Made by a program: the position numbers and the translations under genes
The notes under the pieces: model-generated
The model's database searches: none
What the model saw: only the letters and a program-made list of their open reading frames with translations
What the model was told of the DNA's origin: nothing
Shown: piece by piece, positions 45,731 through 53,945 of the stretch
Layout: each line of letters opens with the position of its first letter
How positions within the stretch are numbered: position 1 is the first letter of the stretch
Assembly: GCF_017743935.1 (NCBI RefSeq)
Contig: NZ_JAGHRE010000003.1
Location: 310,001 to 374,000 of the forward strand
Source: Tropicibacter sp. R16_0
GTDB taxonomy: Bacteria > Pseudomonadota > Alphaproteobacteria > Rhodobacterales > Rhodobacteraceae
Reading direction: 5' to 3'
DNA length: 64,000 nt

Positions 45731-47968
45731 TCAGATCAACAGATCGAAACTGTGGCTCAGGGGCAGGCTCCGCGCCCGTGTTCCGGTCAGATCAAACAGT
45801 GCGTTGCCAAGCGCGGGCATCGACGGGGGTGTGCCGGGTTCCCCTGCGCCGCCCATGAAGCGGTTGGTTTCCAACACCTCGACCTCGACCTGAGGGGCGG
45901 TGTGCATCCGCAAGGCATCGTAGTCGGGGAAGTTCCACTGTTCCACTTCGCCTTCGTCAAAAGTGATCTCACCAAAGCACGCAGCCGACAGGCCATACAT
46001 CATGCCGCCGAACATCTGCGCCTTGACCACATGCGGATCGATCGCCAGCCCCATGTCGCAAGCGATCCAGGCCTTGTTGATGCGGATGGTTCCGTCCTCA
46101 TCCACCACCTCGATCACCTGAGCCACCGGCGTGCCAAAGCTGTAGGTCATGGCAACACCGCGTCCCACACCATCGGGTGTTTTGCCGGTCCAGCCGGACA
46201 TGTCGCGCACTTTTTCAAGGCAGCGGGCAGCCACATCCCATTCGTCGCGGGCATGCTCCAGCCTGAACTCAAGCGGATCGCGACCTGCGGCATGGGCCAG
46301 CTCATCCATGAAGGTCTCATGGAAGAAGCCATTGTAGCTGTTGCCGACCGAGCGCCAGAAGCCCACCGGAACCTGCACGTCGGCCACATAGCCGCTCATG
46401 CGATAGTTGGGGACCGCATAGGGTTGGTTGAAGAACCCTTCGACCAGGATCTTGTCGGGGCCAGCACCCGCCATGCCCGTGACCCGTTCCATCGCCTGCT
46501 GCACAGGCGATTGTGCCGCTACATGGCCGTCGATCAGAACCGCTTTGCCGTCCTTGACCGCGCCGCGTAGGCGCGCCATCGCGCCGGGGCGGAAATAGTC
46601 GTGGCGCATGTCTTCTTCGCGCGACCAGGTGGTCAGGACCGGGGTGCCGGGCACGGCCATGGCGACCTTGACTGCCACTTCCACGAAGTCCAGCTCCAAC
46701 CGGCGACCAAAACCGCCACCCAGATAGGTGGTGTTGATCTCGACCTGTTCGCTTTCCAACCCGGCAACGCTGGCGGCCCGCGCCTGTGCAAAGAGCGGCA
46801 TCTGCGTGCCCGTCCAGACTTGCAACCCGTTGCCGTCCAGCTGAGCGGCAGCTGTCATCGGTTCCATGGTCGAATGGGCCAGATAGGGGGCAGTGTAGTT
46901 GGCCGTGATCTCTGTTGCGCCTTCGATCGGCGTTTCCACGTCACCGTCGTCGCGCATGGTCGAGTTTGGTGAGCCGTCAAAGGCCTTGGCGATCTTGTCG
47001 AAAATCGCGTCCGTTGTGGGCGGGTACGGTGCATCTTCCCACTCGATCTCGACTGCTTCGGCGGCTTGGATGACCAGCCAGGTGTTGGTGCCGATCACGG
47101 CGATGCCGTCGCCAATGTCGATGATTTTCTCGACACCGGGCATCGATTTGGCATCGCGGTCGTCAAAGGACTTCATCCCGCCACCCAGCTTGGGGTTGCG
47201 GCGCACGGTGGCGAATTTCATCCCCGGCAAACGGACGTCGATGGCAAATTCAGCCGTGCCAGTGGATTTGCCCACCATGTCCACCCGGGGCTGGCTGCGG
47301 CCCAGATAGCGCCATTCGGTCGGATCGCGCAATTCCGCCTCGATTGGCTCAAGCTGCGCAGTTGCCTCGGCCAGCTCGGCATAAGGGATCGCGGTGCCGT
47401 CGGGGGCGATCACCTGTCCGGATTCGGTCTTCAACCGGCTGCGATCCACGCCCAACCGCTCGGCTGCGGCCTGCTTGATGGTCTCGCGTGCACTGGCGCC
47501 GGCCTCGCGCATGCGGATGAAGCCGTCCTTCATCGAGGTCGAACCGCCGGTGCCATGCAGTGAAAGGGACTTGCCGATGATCCCCAGAGCCTCGCCCAGA
47601 TTGTGCTGGAACTCGCTCTTGTCATATCCCTTGCCGGGCAAGCCGTCAGACAGGAAGGCCGAGTTGTAGTACGCCGCGGCCGCGGGTCCGTGCAGAACGT
47701 TGACCTGTTCCAGCTCGACGTCCAGCTCTTCGGCGATCAGCGCCGCCCAAGAGGTTTTGACGCCTTGGCCCATCTCGGCGCGCGGTGCAAAGAGCGTCAC
47801 GCCATTCTGGTCGATCAGGACAAAGGGGTTGAGCGCTGCCTGACCCTCGCTGGGGTCCAGCGGGTTGGGGGCGGCACGTGTTACGCGGTAGGCGCCAAAA
47901 GCCACACCGCCAACAATGGCGGCCGAGCCGATCAGGAATGTGCGACGCAGGATTTTTCCGATACCCAT
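45731..47968 (-). CDS. iorB: Molybdopterin-binding subunit of an isoquinoline 1-oxidoreductase-type enzyme
   Basis: A 745-aa large subunit of the xanthine-oxidase superfamily. The N-terminus 'KILRRTFLIGSAA' is a twin-arginine signal, so the complex is likely periplasmic. Conserved stretches include 'APRAEMGQGVKTSWAALIAEELD' and 'TYLGGGFGRRLELDFVEVA', with the proton-accepting glutamate in 'GGAGEPGTPPSMPALGNA' near the C-terminus. It is translated just after the [2Fe-2S] subunit, 4 bases apart. Hydroxylation of an N-heterocycle or aldehyde is expected; the substrate is unknown. Confidence 0.9.
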   Translation of the reverse strand: MGIGKILRRTFLIGSAAIVGGVAFGAYRVTRAAPNPLDPSEGQAALNPFVLIDQNGVTLFAPRAEMGQGVKTSWAALIAEELDVELEQVNVLHGPAAAAYYNSAFLSDGLPGKGYDKSEFQHNLGEALGIIGKSLSLHGTGGSTSMKDGFIRMREAGASARETIKQAAAERLGVDRSRLKTESGQVIAPDGTAIPYAELAEATAQLEPIEAELRDPTEWRYLGRSQPRVDMVGKSTGTAEFAIDVRLPGMKFATVRRNPKLGGGMKSFDDRDAKSMPGVEKIIDIGDGIAVIGTNTWLVIQAAEAVEIEWEDAPYPPTTDAIFDKIAKAFDGSPNSTMRDDGDVETPIEGATEITANYTAPYLAHSTMEPMTAAAQLDGNGLQVWTGTQMPLFAQARAASVAGLESEQVEINTTYLGGGFGRRLELDFVEVAVKVAMAVPGTPVLTTWSREEDMRHDYFRPGAMARLRGAVKDGKAVLIDGHVAAQSPVQQAMERVTGMAGAGPDKILVEGFFNQPYAVPNYRMSGYVADVQVPVGFWRSVGNSYNGFFHETFMDELAHAAGRDPLEFRLEHARDEWDVAARCLEKVRDMSGWTGKTPDGVGRGVAMTYSFGTPVAQVIEVVDEDGTIRINKAWIACDMGLAIDPHVVKAQMFGGMMYGLSAACFGEITFDEGEVEQWNFPDYDALRMHTAPQVEVEVLETNRFMGGAGEPGTPPSMPALGNALFDLTGTRARSLPLSHSFDLLI

Positions 47969-47971
47969 GGA

Positions 47972-48436
47972 TCAGGCCTCCTTGATCTTGGCGGCCGCAT
48001 CATGGATCGCGGCGCGGATACGGGGGTAGGTGCCGCAGCGACACAGGTTGCCCTGCATCGCATCGTCGATGTCGGCATCCGTGGGCGACGGGTTTTCGGC
48101 CAGCAGCGAGGCCGCCTGCATGATCTGACCTGATTGGCAATAACCACACTGGGCGACCTGGTTCTCGACCCAGGCCTGTTGAATGGCAGCCAAGCTGTCG
48201 GGTGTGCCGATCCCTTCGATCGTGGTTACGGGGCCATCCACATCCGACAGGGGCGTCTGACAGCTGCGTACCGCCTCACCGTTAATGTGCACGGTACACG
48301 CGCCGCATGCAGCAACGCCGCAGCCGAACTTGGTTCCGGTCAATCCAACCTCGTCACGCAGCACCCACAGCAGGGGCACGTCGTCGGGCAGGTCGACCTG
48401 ATGGGTCTTGCCGTTGATGGTGAGTGTGGTGGCCAT
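47972..48436 (-). CDS. iorA: [2Fe-2S] subunit of the isoquinoline 1-oxidoreductase-type enzyme
   Basis: A 154-aa electron-transfer subunit. The plant-ferredoxin-type cluster uses Cys39, Cys44, Cys47 and Cys59 in '[23 protein letters not shown]', and the second cluster Cys97, Cys100, Cys132 and Cys134 ('CGYCQSG', '[10 protein letters not shown]'). It has no signal of its own and would be exported with the Tat-carrying large subunit. It is the first gene of the unit and is divergent from a TetR regulator across a 100-base region with a palindrome. Confidence 0.93.
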   Translation of the reverse strand: MATTLTINGKTHQVDLPDDVPLLWVLRDEVGLTGTKFGCGVAACGACTVHINGEAVRSCQTPLSDVDGPVTTIEGIGTPDSLAAIQQAWVENQVAQCGYCQSGQIMQAASLLAENPSPTDADIDDAMQGNLCRCGTYPRIRAAIHDAAAKIKEA

Positions 48437-48485
48437 GGCGCGTTGGTCTCCGCTTCAGCTAGGGTTGCTGACATAATTAGCGTAA

Positions 48486-48527
48486 AGTGTCAGAGTGTCA
48501 ATTGACAGTTTGAACAAAAAGTGTCAG
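48486..48527. promoter_or_regulatory. Putative TetR operator between iorA and its regulator
   Basis: The perfect palindrome TGTCAATTGACA (48496-48507) contains TTGACA on both strands, so it may overlap both -35 boxes. AGTGTCAG occurs on each side (48486-48493 and 48520-48527), giving three TGTCA half-sites plus one inverted. A -10-like AATTAT for iorA lies about 17 bases away (48473-48478 on the minus strand). This arrangement suits repression of both genes by the neighbouring TetR protein. Confidence 0.55.
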
Positions 48528-48537
48528 ATGATGAATC

Positions 48538-49116
48538 ATGAAAGACATCAGCACTGATCCAAAGCAGCAGGCGATCCTTGGCTCGGCGTTTCAGGCCTTT
48601 GCGACCTATGGGTTCCGCAAGACGTCGATGGATGACATCGCGCGCGGCGCAGGCATGTCGCGTCCGGCGCTGTATCAGCACTATCGCAACAAGGAAGACA
48701 TCTGCCGCAGCCTTGTTCAGCATCACTATGACAAAGCCACTGCTGCCGTGTCCGAGGCGTTGAGTGCTGAGGGCCCGGTTCGGGATGTGCTGACCACAGC
48801 CATGCTGAAACAGGGCGAAGGGATGGCGGCGCTGTTGGCCTCTCCGCATGGGATGGAGCTGCTGGATGCAAGCTCCAGCATGGCCTCGGATCTTGTGGAT
48901 GCAGGTGAGAGGGCGTTGCAGGCGCTCTATGCTGATTGGATGACGCAAGAGGCTGCCAAGGGGCGTGTGTCCCTACCGGGTGAGGCGTCCGAGATTGCGG
49001 CGACGTTGACCACGGCGCTCAAGGGCGTGAAAGTCCACGCCCCTGATTTTGAGGTCTATACCGCCCGCGTCAGCCTGCTGGCGGCCATCGCGGGGACGGG
49101 GCTGTCCGTCAAGTGA
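48538..49116 (+). CDS. TetR-family transcriptional regulator
   Basis: A 192-aa regulator. The N-terminal helix-turn-helix is 'AFATYGFRKTSMDDIARGAG' plus 'ALYQHYRNKEDICRSL' (residues 18-55), typical of TetR. The C-terminal ligand domain is unassigned. It is divergent from iorAB, so it is the likely repressor of that operon. Its 3' end overlaps the convergent kynureninase gene by 8 bases. Confidence 0.92.
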   Translation: MKDISTDPKQQAILGSAFQAFATYGFRKTSMDDIARGAGMSRPALYQHYRNKEDICRSLVQHHYDKATAAVSEALSAEGPVRDVLTTAMLKQGEGMAALLASPHGMELLDASSSMASDLVDAGERALQALYADWMTQEAAKGRVSLPGEASEIAATLTTALKGVKVHAPDFEVYTARVSLLAAIAGTGLSVK

Positions 49117-50302
49117 CGCGGTTGCGGACCTTGTATTCCGGACGATCCCAGAGGTTGTTGTTCATCACATCCGAGATGATTGCCACGGCGGCGCGCACGT
49201 CGCCCTCGTCGATGTAAAGCGGGGTAAAGCCGAACCGCATGATGTCAGGGGCGCGGAAATCGCCAATGACCCCGCGGGCGATGATCGCCTGCATCGCGGC
49301 ATAACCATCTTCAAAGCTGAACGACACCTGGCTGCCTCGGACTTCTGCATCGCGCGGGCTGGCCAACGTGAGCATGGGGCAGGTTGCTTCGACCTCGGCA
49401 ATGAACAGCTCGGTCAATTCGATGGATTTGGCACGCACCTCTTGAATATCGGCCATGTCCCAGACGTCCATAGCGGTTTCCAGAGCAGTCATTTGAATGA
49501 CCGGCGGGGTGCCGACGCGCATGCGCTCGATCCCGGACCCCGGGCGGTAATCCAGGTCAAAGGCAAAGGGCGCTTGATGCCCCAGCCAGCCGGACAGCGC
49601 CGGGCGCACCTGGTCGGCATGGCGCGGCGCCACATAGATGAACGCGGGCGCGCCAGGGCCGCCGTTGAGGTATTTGTAGGTGCAGCCAACCGCGAAATCG
49701 GCCTTGCAGCCCGCCAGATCCACAGGCAACGCTCCGGCCGAATGTGCCAGATCCCAGACGGTGAAGATCCCGTTTGCGTGGGCCTTTTCGGTCAGCGCCT
49801 TCATGTCGTGTTTGCGCCCGCTCCGATAATCAACCTCGGTGATCATCATCACCGCAACGTCGTCGGTCAGATTGTCACCCACTGCTTCGGGGTCGACCAC
49901 GCGCAGCTCATAGTCATCGCCAAGTGATCGCAGCAAACCGTCGGCCATGTACAGGTCGGTGGGGAAGTTGCCGTTGTCCGACAGAACGACCTTACGGCCG
50001 GGGTTCAGCTCTAGCGCCGAGGCGACCGCTTGGTAGACCTTGATCGACAGGGTGTCGCCGGTAACGACGCTGCCCGGTTCTGCCCCGATCAGGCGGCCGA
50101 TGCGATCACCCAGATCGGTGGGTTTTGCCATCCAACCGGCCTTATTCCAGCCGGTGATCAGCATCTGACCCCATTCCTGCGTCAGCATGTTCTGAACACG
50201 CGCGCCTGCGGCCTTGGGCAGCGGACCCAGCGAATTGCCGTCCAGATAGATCACGCCCTCGGGCAGCTCGAACATGGCCTTGGTGGCAGCGAAGTCGGTC
50301 AT
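49109..50302 (-). CDS. kynU: Kynureninase
   Basis: PLP enzyme that cleaves kynurenine (or 3-hydroxykynurenine) to anthranilate (or the hydroxy form) and alanine in tryptophan breakdown. It has 397 aa. The PLP lysine is Lys210 in 'TYKYLNGGPGAPAF', with Asp184 and His187 in 'WDLAHSAGA'. 'YLDGNSLGPLP' opens the fold. The other usual genes of the pathway (tryptophan 2,3-dioxygenase, formamidase) are not in the window. It has its own upstream region with a palindrome at 50315-50340. Confidence 0.95.
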   Translation of the reverse strand: MTDFAATKAMFELPEGVIYLDGNSLGPLPKAAGARVQNMLTQEWGQMLITGWNKAGWMAKPTDLGDRIGRLIGAEPGSVVTGDTLSIKVYQAVASALELNPGRKVVLSDNGNFPTDLYMADGLLRSLGDDYELRVVDPEAVGDNLTDDVAVMMITEVDYRSGRKHDMKALTEKAHANGIFTVWDLAHSAGALPVDLAGCKADFAVGCTYKYLNGGPGAPAFIYVAPRHADQVRPALSGWLGHQAPFAFDLDYRPGSGIERMRVGTPPVIQMTALETAMDVWDMADIQEVRAKSIELTELFIAEVEATCPMLTLASPRDAEVRGSQVSFSFEDGYAAMQAIIARGVIGDFRAPDIMRFGFTPLYIDEGDVRAAVAIISDVMNNNLWDRPEYKVRNRVT

Positions 50303-50314
50303 GATGGCCTCTCA

Positions 50315-50340
50315 GATATATTTTAAGCTTGAAGTATCTT
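50315..50340 (-). promoter_or_regulatory. Imperfect palindrome upstream of kynU
   Basis: A roughly 24-26-bp imperfect dyad centred on AAGCTT (50325-50330), with arms of the form ATATTTTAAG / CTTGAAGTAT, matches at 9 of the first 12 pairs. It sits 13 bases before the kynU start codon, a position suited to repression, and is AT-rich. The regulator is unknown. The rest of the 236-base gap to the next gene shows nothing supportable. Confidence 0.5.
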
Positions 50341-50538
50341 GCGTCGTGGGTATCGCAGAACTCAGGTATCTGTCCAGCTTTTGTGTGTAGTACCTGGGAA
50401 AAAGCAAGGGCGCCTCAAGGTCGGGCTATAGGGGGAGAATGACGATAATGACATGTTTTCAGCGTCTTGGGGGCTGGTATTCACTCTTCGGAACTGGACC
50501 GCGATTTTTTGGATACCGACTTGGCTTTGCGGGCAATC

Positions 50539-51006
50539 CTAGAGCGCGGGCTTGGTCAGCATCAGCCAGATAATGGTCAATACTGCTGCAAACGCTGGAA
50601 AACCGCAGGCGAACCAGATGCCATAAAGGCGGTGATACGCAGGCGGCAGATCCTGCCCGCTGTCGCGCGCGGCTATGGCAAGATCGCGCATCCTGATCTG
50701 TATCCAGACCACGGGAAGCCAGAAGGCGCCGACAAAGACATAGAGCGCGAGAGAAAGCGCGACCCAGCCCTCGAGCAGCGGCCAGCCGACCTCTAGGGCC
50801 AGAAGGTAGCCTGTAACCGGCTGAAGGATGGCAGCTGTTGCGGTAAAGAGCGTATCTGCCAGCACAACGATGCTCGCCACATGGGCGATCAGGTTCGGGT
50901 CCTTGCTGCGGTGCGAGATGACCATGAAAAAAGCGATGCCAGCGCCGGTACCCAGCAGAACCATGGCGCCGATGACGTGCAGAAAAAGGAGCACCTCATA
51001 GGTCAT
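50539..51006 (-). CDS. DUF2269-family membrane protein
   Basis: A 155-aa protein with four membrane segments (about residues 3-28, 43-66, 80-103, 130-150). 'LHVIGAMVLLGTGAGIAF' and the second-helix region fit DUF2269, a family of unknown function. The gene overlaps the upstream SDR-DoxX fusion gene by 4 bases, so the two are translationally coupled. A joint membrane role is plausible. Confidence 0.8.
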   Translation of the reverse strand: MTYEVLLFLHVIGAMVLLGTGAGIAFFMVISHRSKDPNLIAHVASIVVLADTLFTATAAILQPVTGYLLALEVGWPLLEGWVALSLALYVFVGAFWLPVVWIQIRMRDLAIAARDSGQDLPPAYHRLYGIWFACGFPAFAAVLTIIWLMLTKPAL

Positions 51007-52316
51007 CTGTCTTCCACCATCAGCCAGACCATCAACGCCAGGGCGATGCCGGGAAACACCTTGATCATCGGCCCAAGAGGGTCAGACCAAAGATCAGGGG
51101 CAAGGGCGAGGCCGCCCAGCAGATAGGCCGCCGACAGGCCGATCATGCCCAAGGCAGCCCGTTTGGTCCACGGGCGATAAAGGATGGCCAGGCCAAGCAG
51201 AACGTCGGCGACAGCACCCCCGATGACGCTCGGAGCGATCATCCAACGGGGTGCCCTTTGATCAACCAGCACCGCCATCGCCCGCTGCACATCACAAAGC
51301 GCGATTACCCCGGACAAAAGCCAAAACAGCGCCAAAACACCGATAGCGACGGGCAGGGCGAGGTAGGCCCGCGCATAGAGCCGCTCTTGCCGCGTTGAGG
51401 GCAGGGCGCGCAGTGTGTCCCCAAGCGACCGGCAGGGTGGCCCGCCTGCGGCGTCCCAGGCTTGCGGATCACCGCGTACCCCGTCGGACAGAACCCGCAG
51501 GGCGGTGGTGCGGAGCGGCGAGCGCCAACCGAGAAGTCCCAGCAGGTCAGCAACCCGTCCTGCAACAGAGAGACAGACCCCAGGCATGCGGAGGGAAACA
51601 CGTGGGGTCGGCCATCCTTGCCAGGCGCGTATCCGCGCGATCAGGTCGGGCAAGCTCTGCGCCTCGGGTTCCGTCAGATCAGCGATTGTGCCTGCGGGGA
51701 TCTCGCCTTTGGCGGCCAGCACAACGGCGGCGGTCACATCGTCGATGTGCACGGTCTGGATTTGCGCATCGGGCAGGACATCCGGATGGACAAAGGGGAT
51801 TGCCGCCGCTGCACGCAAAACTGCCGTGCCGCCATAGGCCTGAGGGGCCAGCAACAGGGTGGGGCGCAGGATGACCCAATTCTGCAAGGTGCTCATCAGA
51901 GCCGCATCCGCACGCGCCTTGGTGCGAAAGAAAGCAGTAGAGGATTGCTGGGTCACGCCCGCGGCCGAAATCTGGATAACCCGCACGGGCAGGTCCGCTG
52001 CGGCTTGGGCCAGTTGCGCGATGGCCGTGACGTGTATGGCCTCTAGATCATCGAGCAACCCGTCCTGCAACGCCCCGGCTGCGTTCACAACAACATCCGC
52101 ATCCGCAAGTATGTCGCGCCATTCTGCGACGGAAATCGTCGGGATATCGCGGATGATCCACTGGGCCGTAGCATCCGCAATTTCGGCGGCCTTGTGCGAG
52201 CGGCCCAACCCGACTACATCAAAGCCGGATTGCGCCAAGGCGCGCATGCAGGCCGATCCGATCAGGCCATAACCACCCAGAACAACCGCCTTGGGCACAC
52301 CTGTTCCCTTCTTCAT
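51003..52316 (-). CDS. NAD(P)-binding epimerase-like domain fused to DoxX-like membrane domain
   Basis: A 437-aa protein. The N-terminal 280 residues are an extended-SDR-like domain with 'VVLGGYGLIGSACMRAL' and 'VVNAAGALQDG'; the catalytic Tyr-x3-Lys is not clearly present. The C-terminal region (about 305-437) has four hydrophobic helices like the DoxX family, including 'GLAILYRPWTKRAALGMIG'. The fusion suggests a membrane-tethered redox or binding protein. It is translationally coupled to the DUF2269 gene. Confidence 0.75.
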   Translation of the reverse strand: MKKGTGVPKAVVLGGYGLIGSACMRALAQSGFDVVGLGRSHKAAEIADATAQWIIRDIPTISVAEWRDILADADVVVNAAGALQDGLLDDLEAIHVTAIAQLAQAAADLPVRVIQISAAGVTQQSSTAFFRTKARADAALMSTLQNWVILRPTLLLAPQAYGGTAVLRAAAAIPFVHPDVLPDAQIQTVHIDDVTAAVVLAAKGEIPAGTIADLTEPEAQSLPDLIARIRAWQGWPTPRVSLRMPGVCLSVAGRVADLLGLLGWRSPLRTTALRVLSDGVRGDPQAWDAAGGPPCRSLGDTLRALPSTRQERLYARAYLALPVAIGVLALFWLLSGVIALCDVQRAMAVLVDQRAPRWMIAPSVIGGAVADVLLGLAILYRPWTKRAALGMIGLSAAYLLGGLALAPDLWSDPLGPMIKVFPGIALALMVWLMVEDR

Positions 52317-52387
52317 TCCGATGCTCTTCGGTCATCAGTTGAGAGGGTAAGCTATTGAAACTCAACAGGCCTGTTGTCGCAGGCGCG

Positions 52388-53140
52388 TCAGATCTTGCCG
52401 CCCGAAATTTCGATGCACTGGCCGTTCATGCTTTCTGATCCGGGGCGCACCAGCCAGAGCGCGGCGGCGGCGACCTCTTCGGGGGCGATCAGGCGTTTGT
52501 GGCGGTTGGAACTGACCATCATCTTGAGCGCGTCTTCCTTGCTCACCCCTGCACGTTCGGAAATCGAAACGGTGTTGCGGTCCACGATGGGCGTGTCCAC
52601 ATAGCCGGGGCAGAGTGCGTTGAACGTATAAGGCGTGCCGATGAACTCTTCGGAATAGGTGCGGGTCAGCCCCACCAGCCCGTGTTTGGATGCCGCATAG
52701 GCACCGGCGCCCGGCGCACCGCGCAGGCCGGCGATCGAGGCCACCGGGATCACGCGGCCCCAGTCGGTTTCCAGCATCGAGCGCAGGCTTTCGCGGATCG
52801 TCAGGAATGCGCCATCCAGATTGGTGGCCATGATGTTGCGCCAGAATTCCATGTCGGTCTTTTGCAGCATCTTGCCCTCGGCAATCCCGGCATTCGGAAC
52901 AGAGATCTGGATCGGGCCATTCTTCGCGACAGCAGCCGCGATTTTGGTGGTCACGTCGTCCTCATCCCGAACATCCATGGCCATGGCGGTCATGTTGTCG
53001 GTTGCCACCTCTTCCAGCACTTCTTGGCGGCGTCCGGTGATTGTCACATGGGCACCCTCATCGGCCAGGGCACGTGCAATGGCCAGTCCGATCCCTGTGC
53101 CGCCGCCTGTGACCAGCGCATGTTTTCCCTGCAAACTCAT
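52388..53140 (-). CDS. Short-chain dehydrogenase (3-hydroxybutyrate dehydrogenase-like)
   Basis: A 250-aa SDR from the ATG at 53140, which follows GGGAGGACAGGAT. 'TGGGTGIG' is the cofactor loop, 'IPVASIAGL' and 'GAYAASKHGLVGL' hold the catalytic Ser, Tyr and Lys, and 'LCPGYVDTPIV' follows. The usual NNAG motif reads 'SVPNAGIAEG', so the first Asn is lost. The acid residue after strand 2 is absent ('TGRRQE'), which favours NADPH. An oxidoreductase of hydroxyacyl or keto substrates is likely; specificity is not settled. Confidence 0.82.
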   Translation of the reverse strand: MSLQGKHALVTGGGTGIGLAIARALADEGAHVTITGRRQEVLEEVATDNMTAMAMDVRDEDDVTTKIAAAVAKNGPIQISVPNAGIAEGKMLQKTDMEFWRNIMATNLDGAFLTIRESLRSMLETDWGRVIPVASIAGLRGAPGAGAYAASKHGLVGLTRTYSEEFIGTPYTFNALCPGYVDTPIVDRNTVSISERAGVSKEDALKMMVSSNRHKRLIAPEEVAAAALWLVRPGSESMNGQCIEISGGKI

Positions 53141-53359
53141 ATCCTGTCCTCCCGTTTCCTGATCCAACCCTACTTGTGCAAGGCGGTCTGACAAGCCGCG
53201 CCGTTCCGTCACAAGGCAGTATCGAAGTATACAAACGCATGCCGTAAACGGCGTTCAAATTGTCGCATTCAAGATGTTAGTCTGTACAATCCTTGGCGCC
53301 ATGCAGTAGGGGACACCCAAGCTGACTGAAAGGTGCGTGTCATCCATGGAACATCGCAC

Positions 53360-53815
53360 ATGACTTTGCAAAAGATCGACTTGCCGCCGCTGTGGCTGGT
53401 GGGGTTTGCAGCTTTGGCTTGGGCGCAGGGGCGGTTTTTCTCGATGGGTCTGTCCTTGGACGGCCCGATAACTGATCTGCTGAGCGGTATTCTGATCGGC
53501 GCGGGATTGCTGTTGATGGTATTGGCCGTGACCGAGATGCGCAGGCATCAAACGACGCTCTGGCCGCATGAAACCGCGCAGTCGCTTGTACAAACCGGCA
53601 TTTTCAAGCGCACACGCAACCCGATCTACTTGGGGGATGTGTTGATTCTGGCGGGGCTGATTCTGCGGTTCGACGCCGTGTTGGCGCTACCACTTGTTCC
53701 GATCTTTGCCTGGGTGCTGGAACGGCGCTTTGTCATTCCCGAAGAAAACCGGCTCAGACGGACGTTTCGCGCGGATTTTGCTCGTTATCAAGGCAAAACG
53801 CGCCGTTGGGTGTAG
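53360..53815 (+). CDS. Isoprenylcysteine carboxyl methyltransferase-like membrane protein
   Basis: A 151-aa protein with four hydrophobic segments. 'TRNPIYLGDVLILAGLIL' and the C-terminal 'PEENRLRRTFRADFARYQGKTRRWV' fit the bacterial ICMT/phospholipid-methyltransferase (PEMT) fold, where the tail binds S-adenosylmethionine. A GTG at 53333 would add 9 residues. The substrate is unknown. It lies alone between convergent and divergent neighbours, before the pntA gene. Confidence 0.8.
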   Translation: MTLQKIDLPPLWLVGFAALAWAQGRFFSMGLSLDGPITDLLSGILIGAGLLLMVLAVTEMRRHQTTLWPHETAQSLVQTGIFKRTRNPIYLGDVLILAGLILRFDAVLALPLVPIFAWVLERRFVIPEENRLRRTFRADFARYQGKTRRWV

Positions 53816-53945
53816 GAGTTTTGTGACACTGGACCTAACGTTCTTTATGCTGCGCTTGCGAAATAATGTTGCGCAATTTATGGCATGGCTTTGCGAACCG
53901 AACCAAACCGCGCCCGAATTTGGGCGAAAAAGGGGGACCTGACGG

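Noticed and set aside
53345-53362. Five-codon open frame whose stop overlaps the methyltransferase-like start
   Set aside because: It is too short to support as a leader peptide; the arrangement may be chance.
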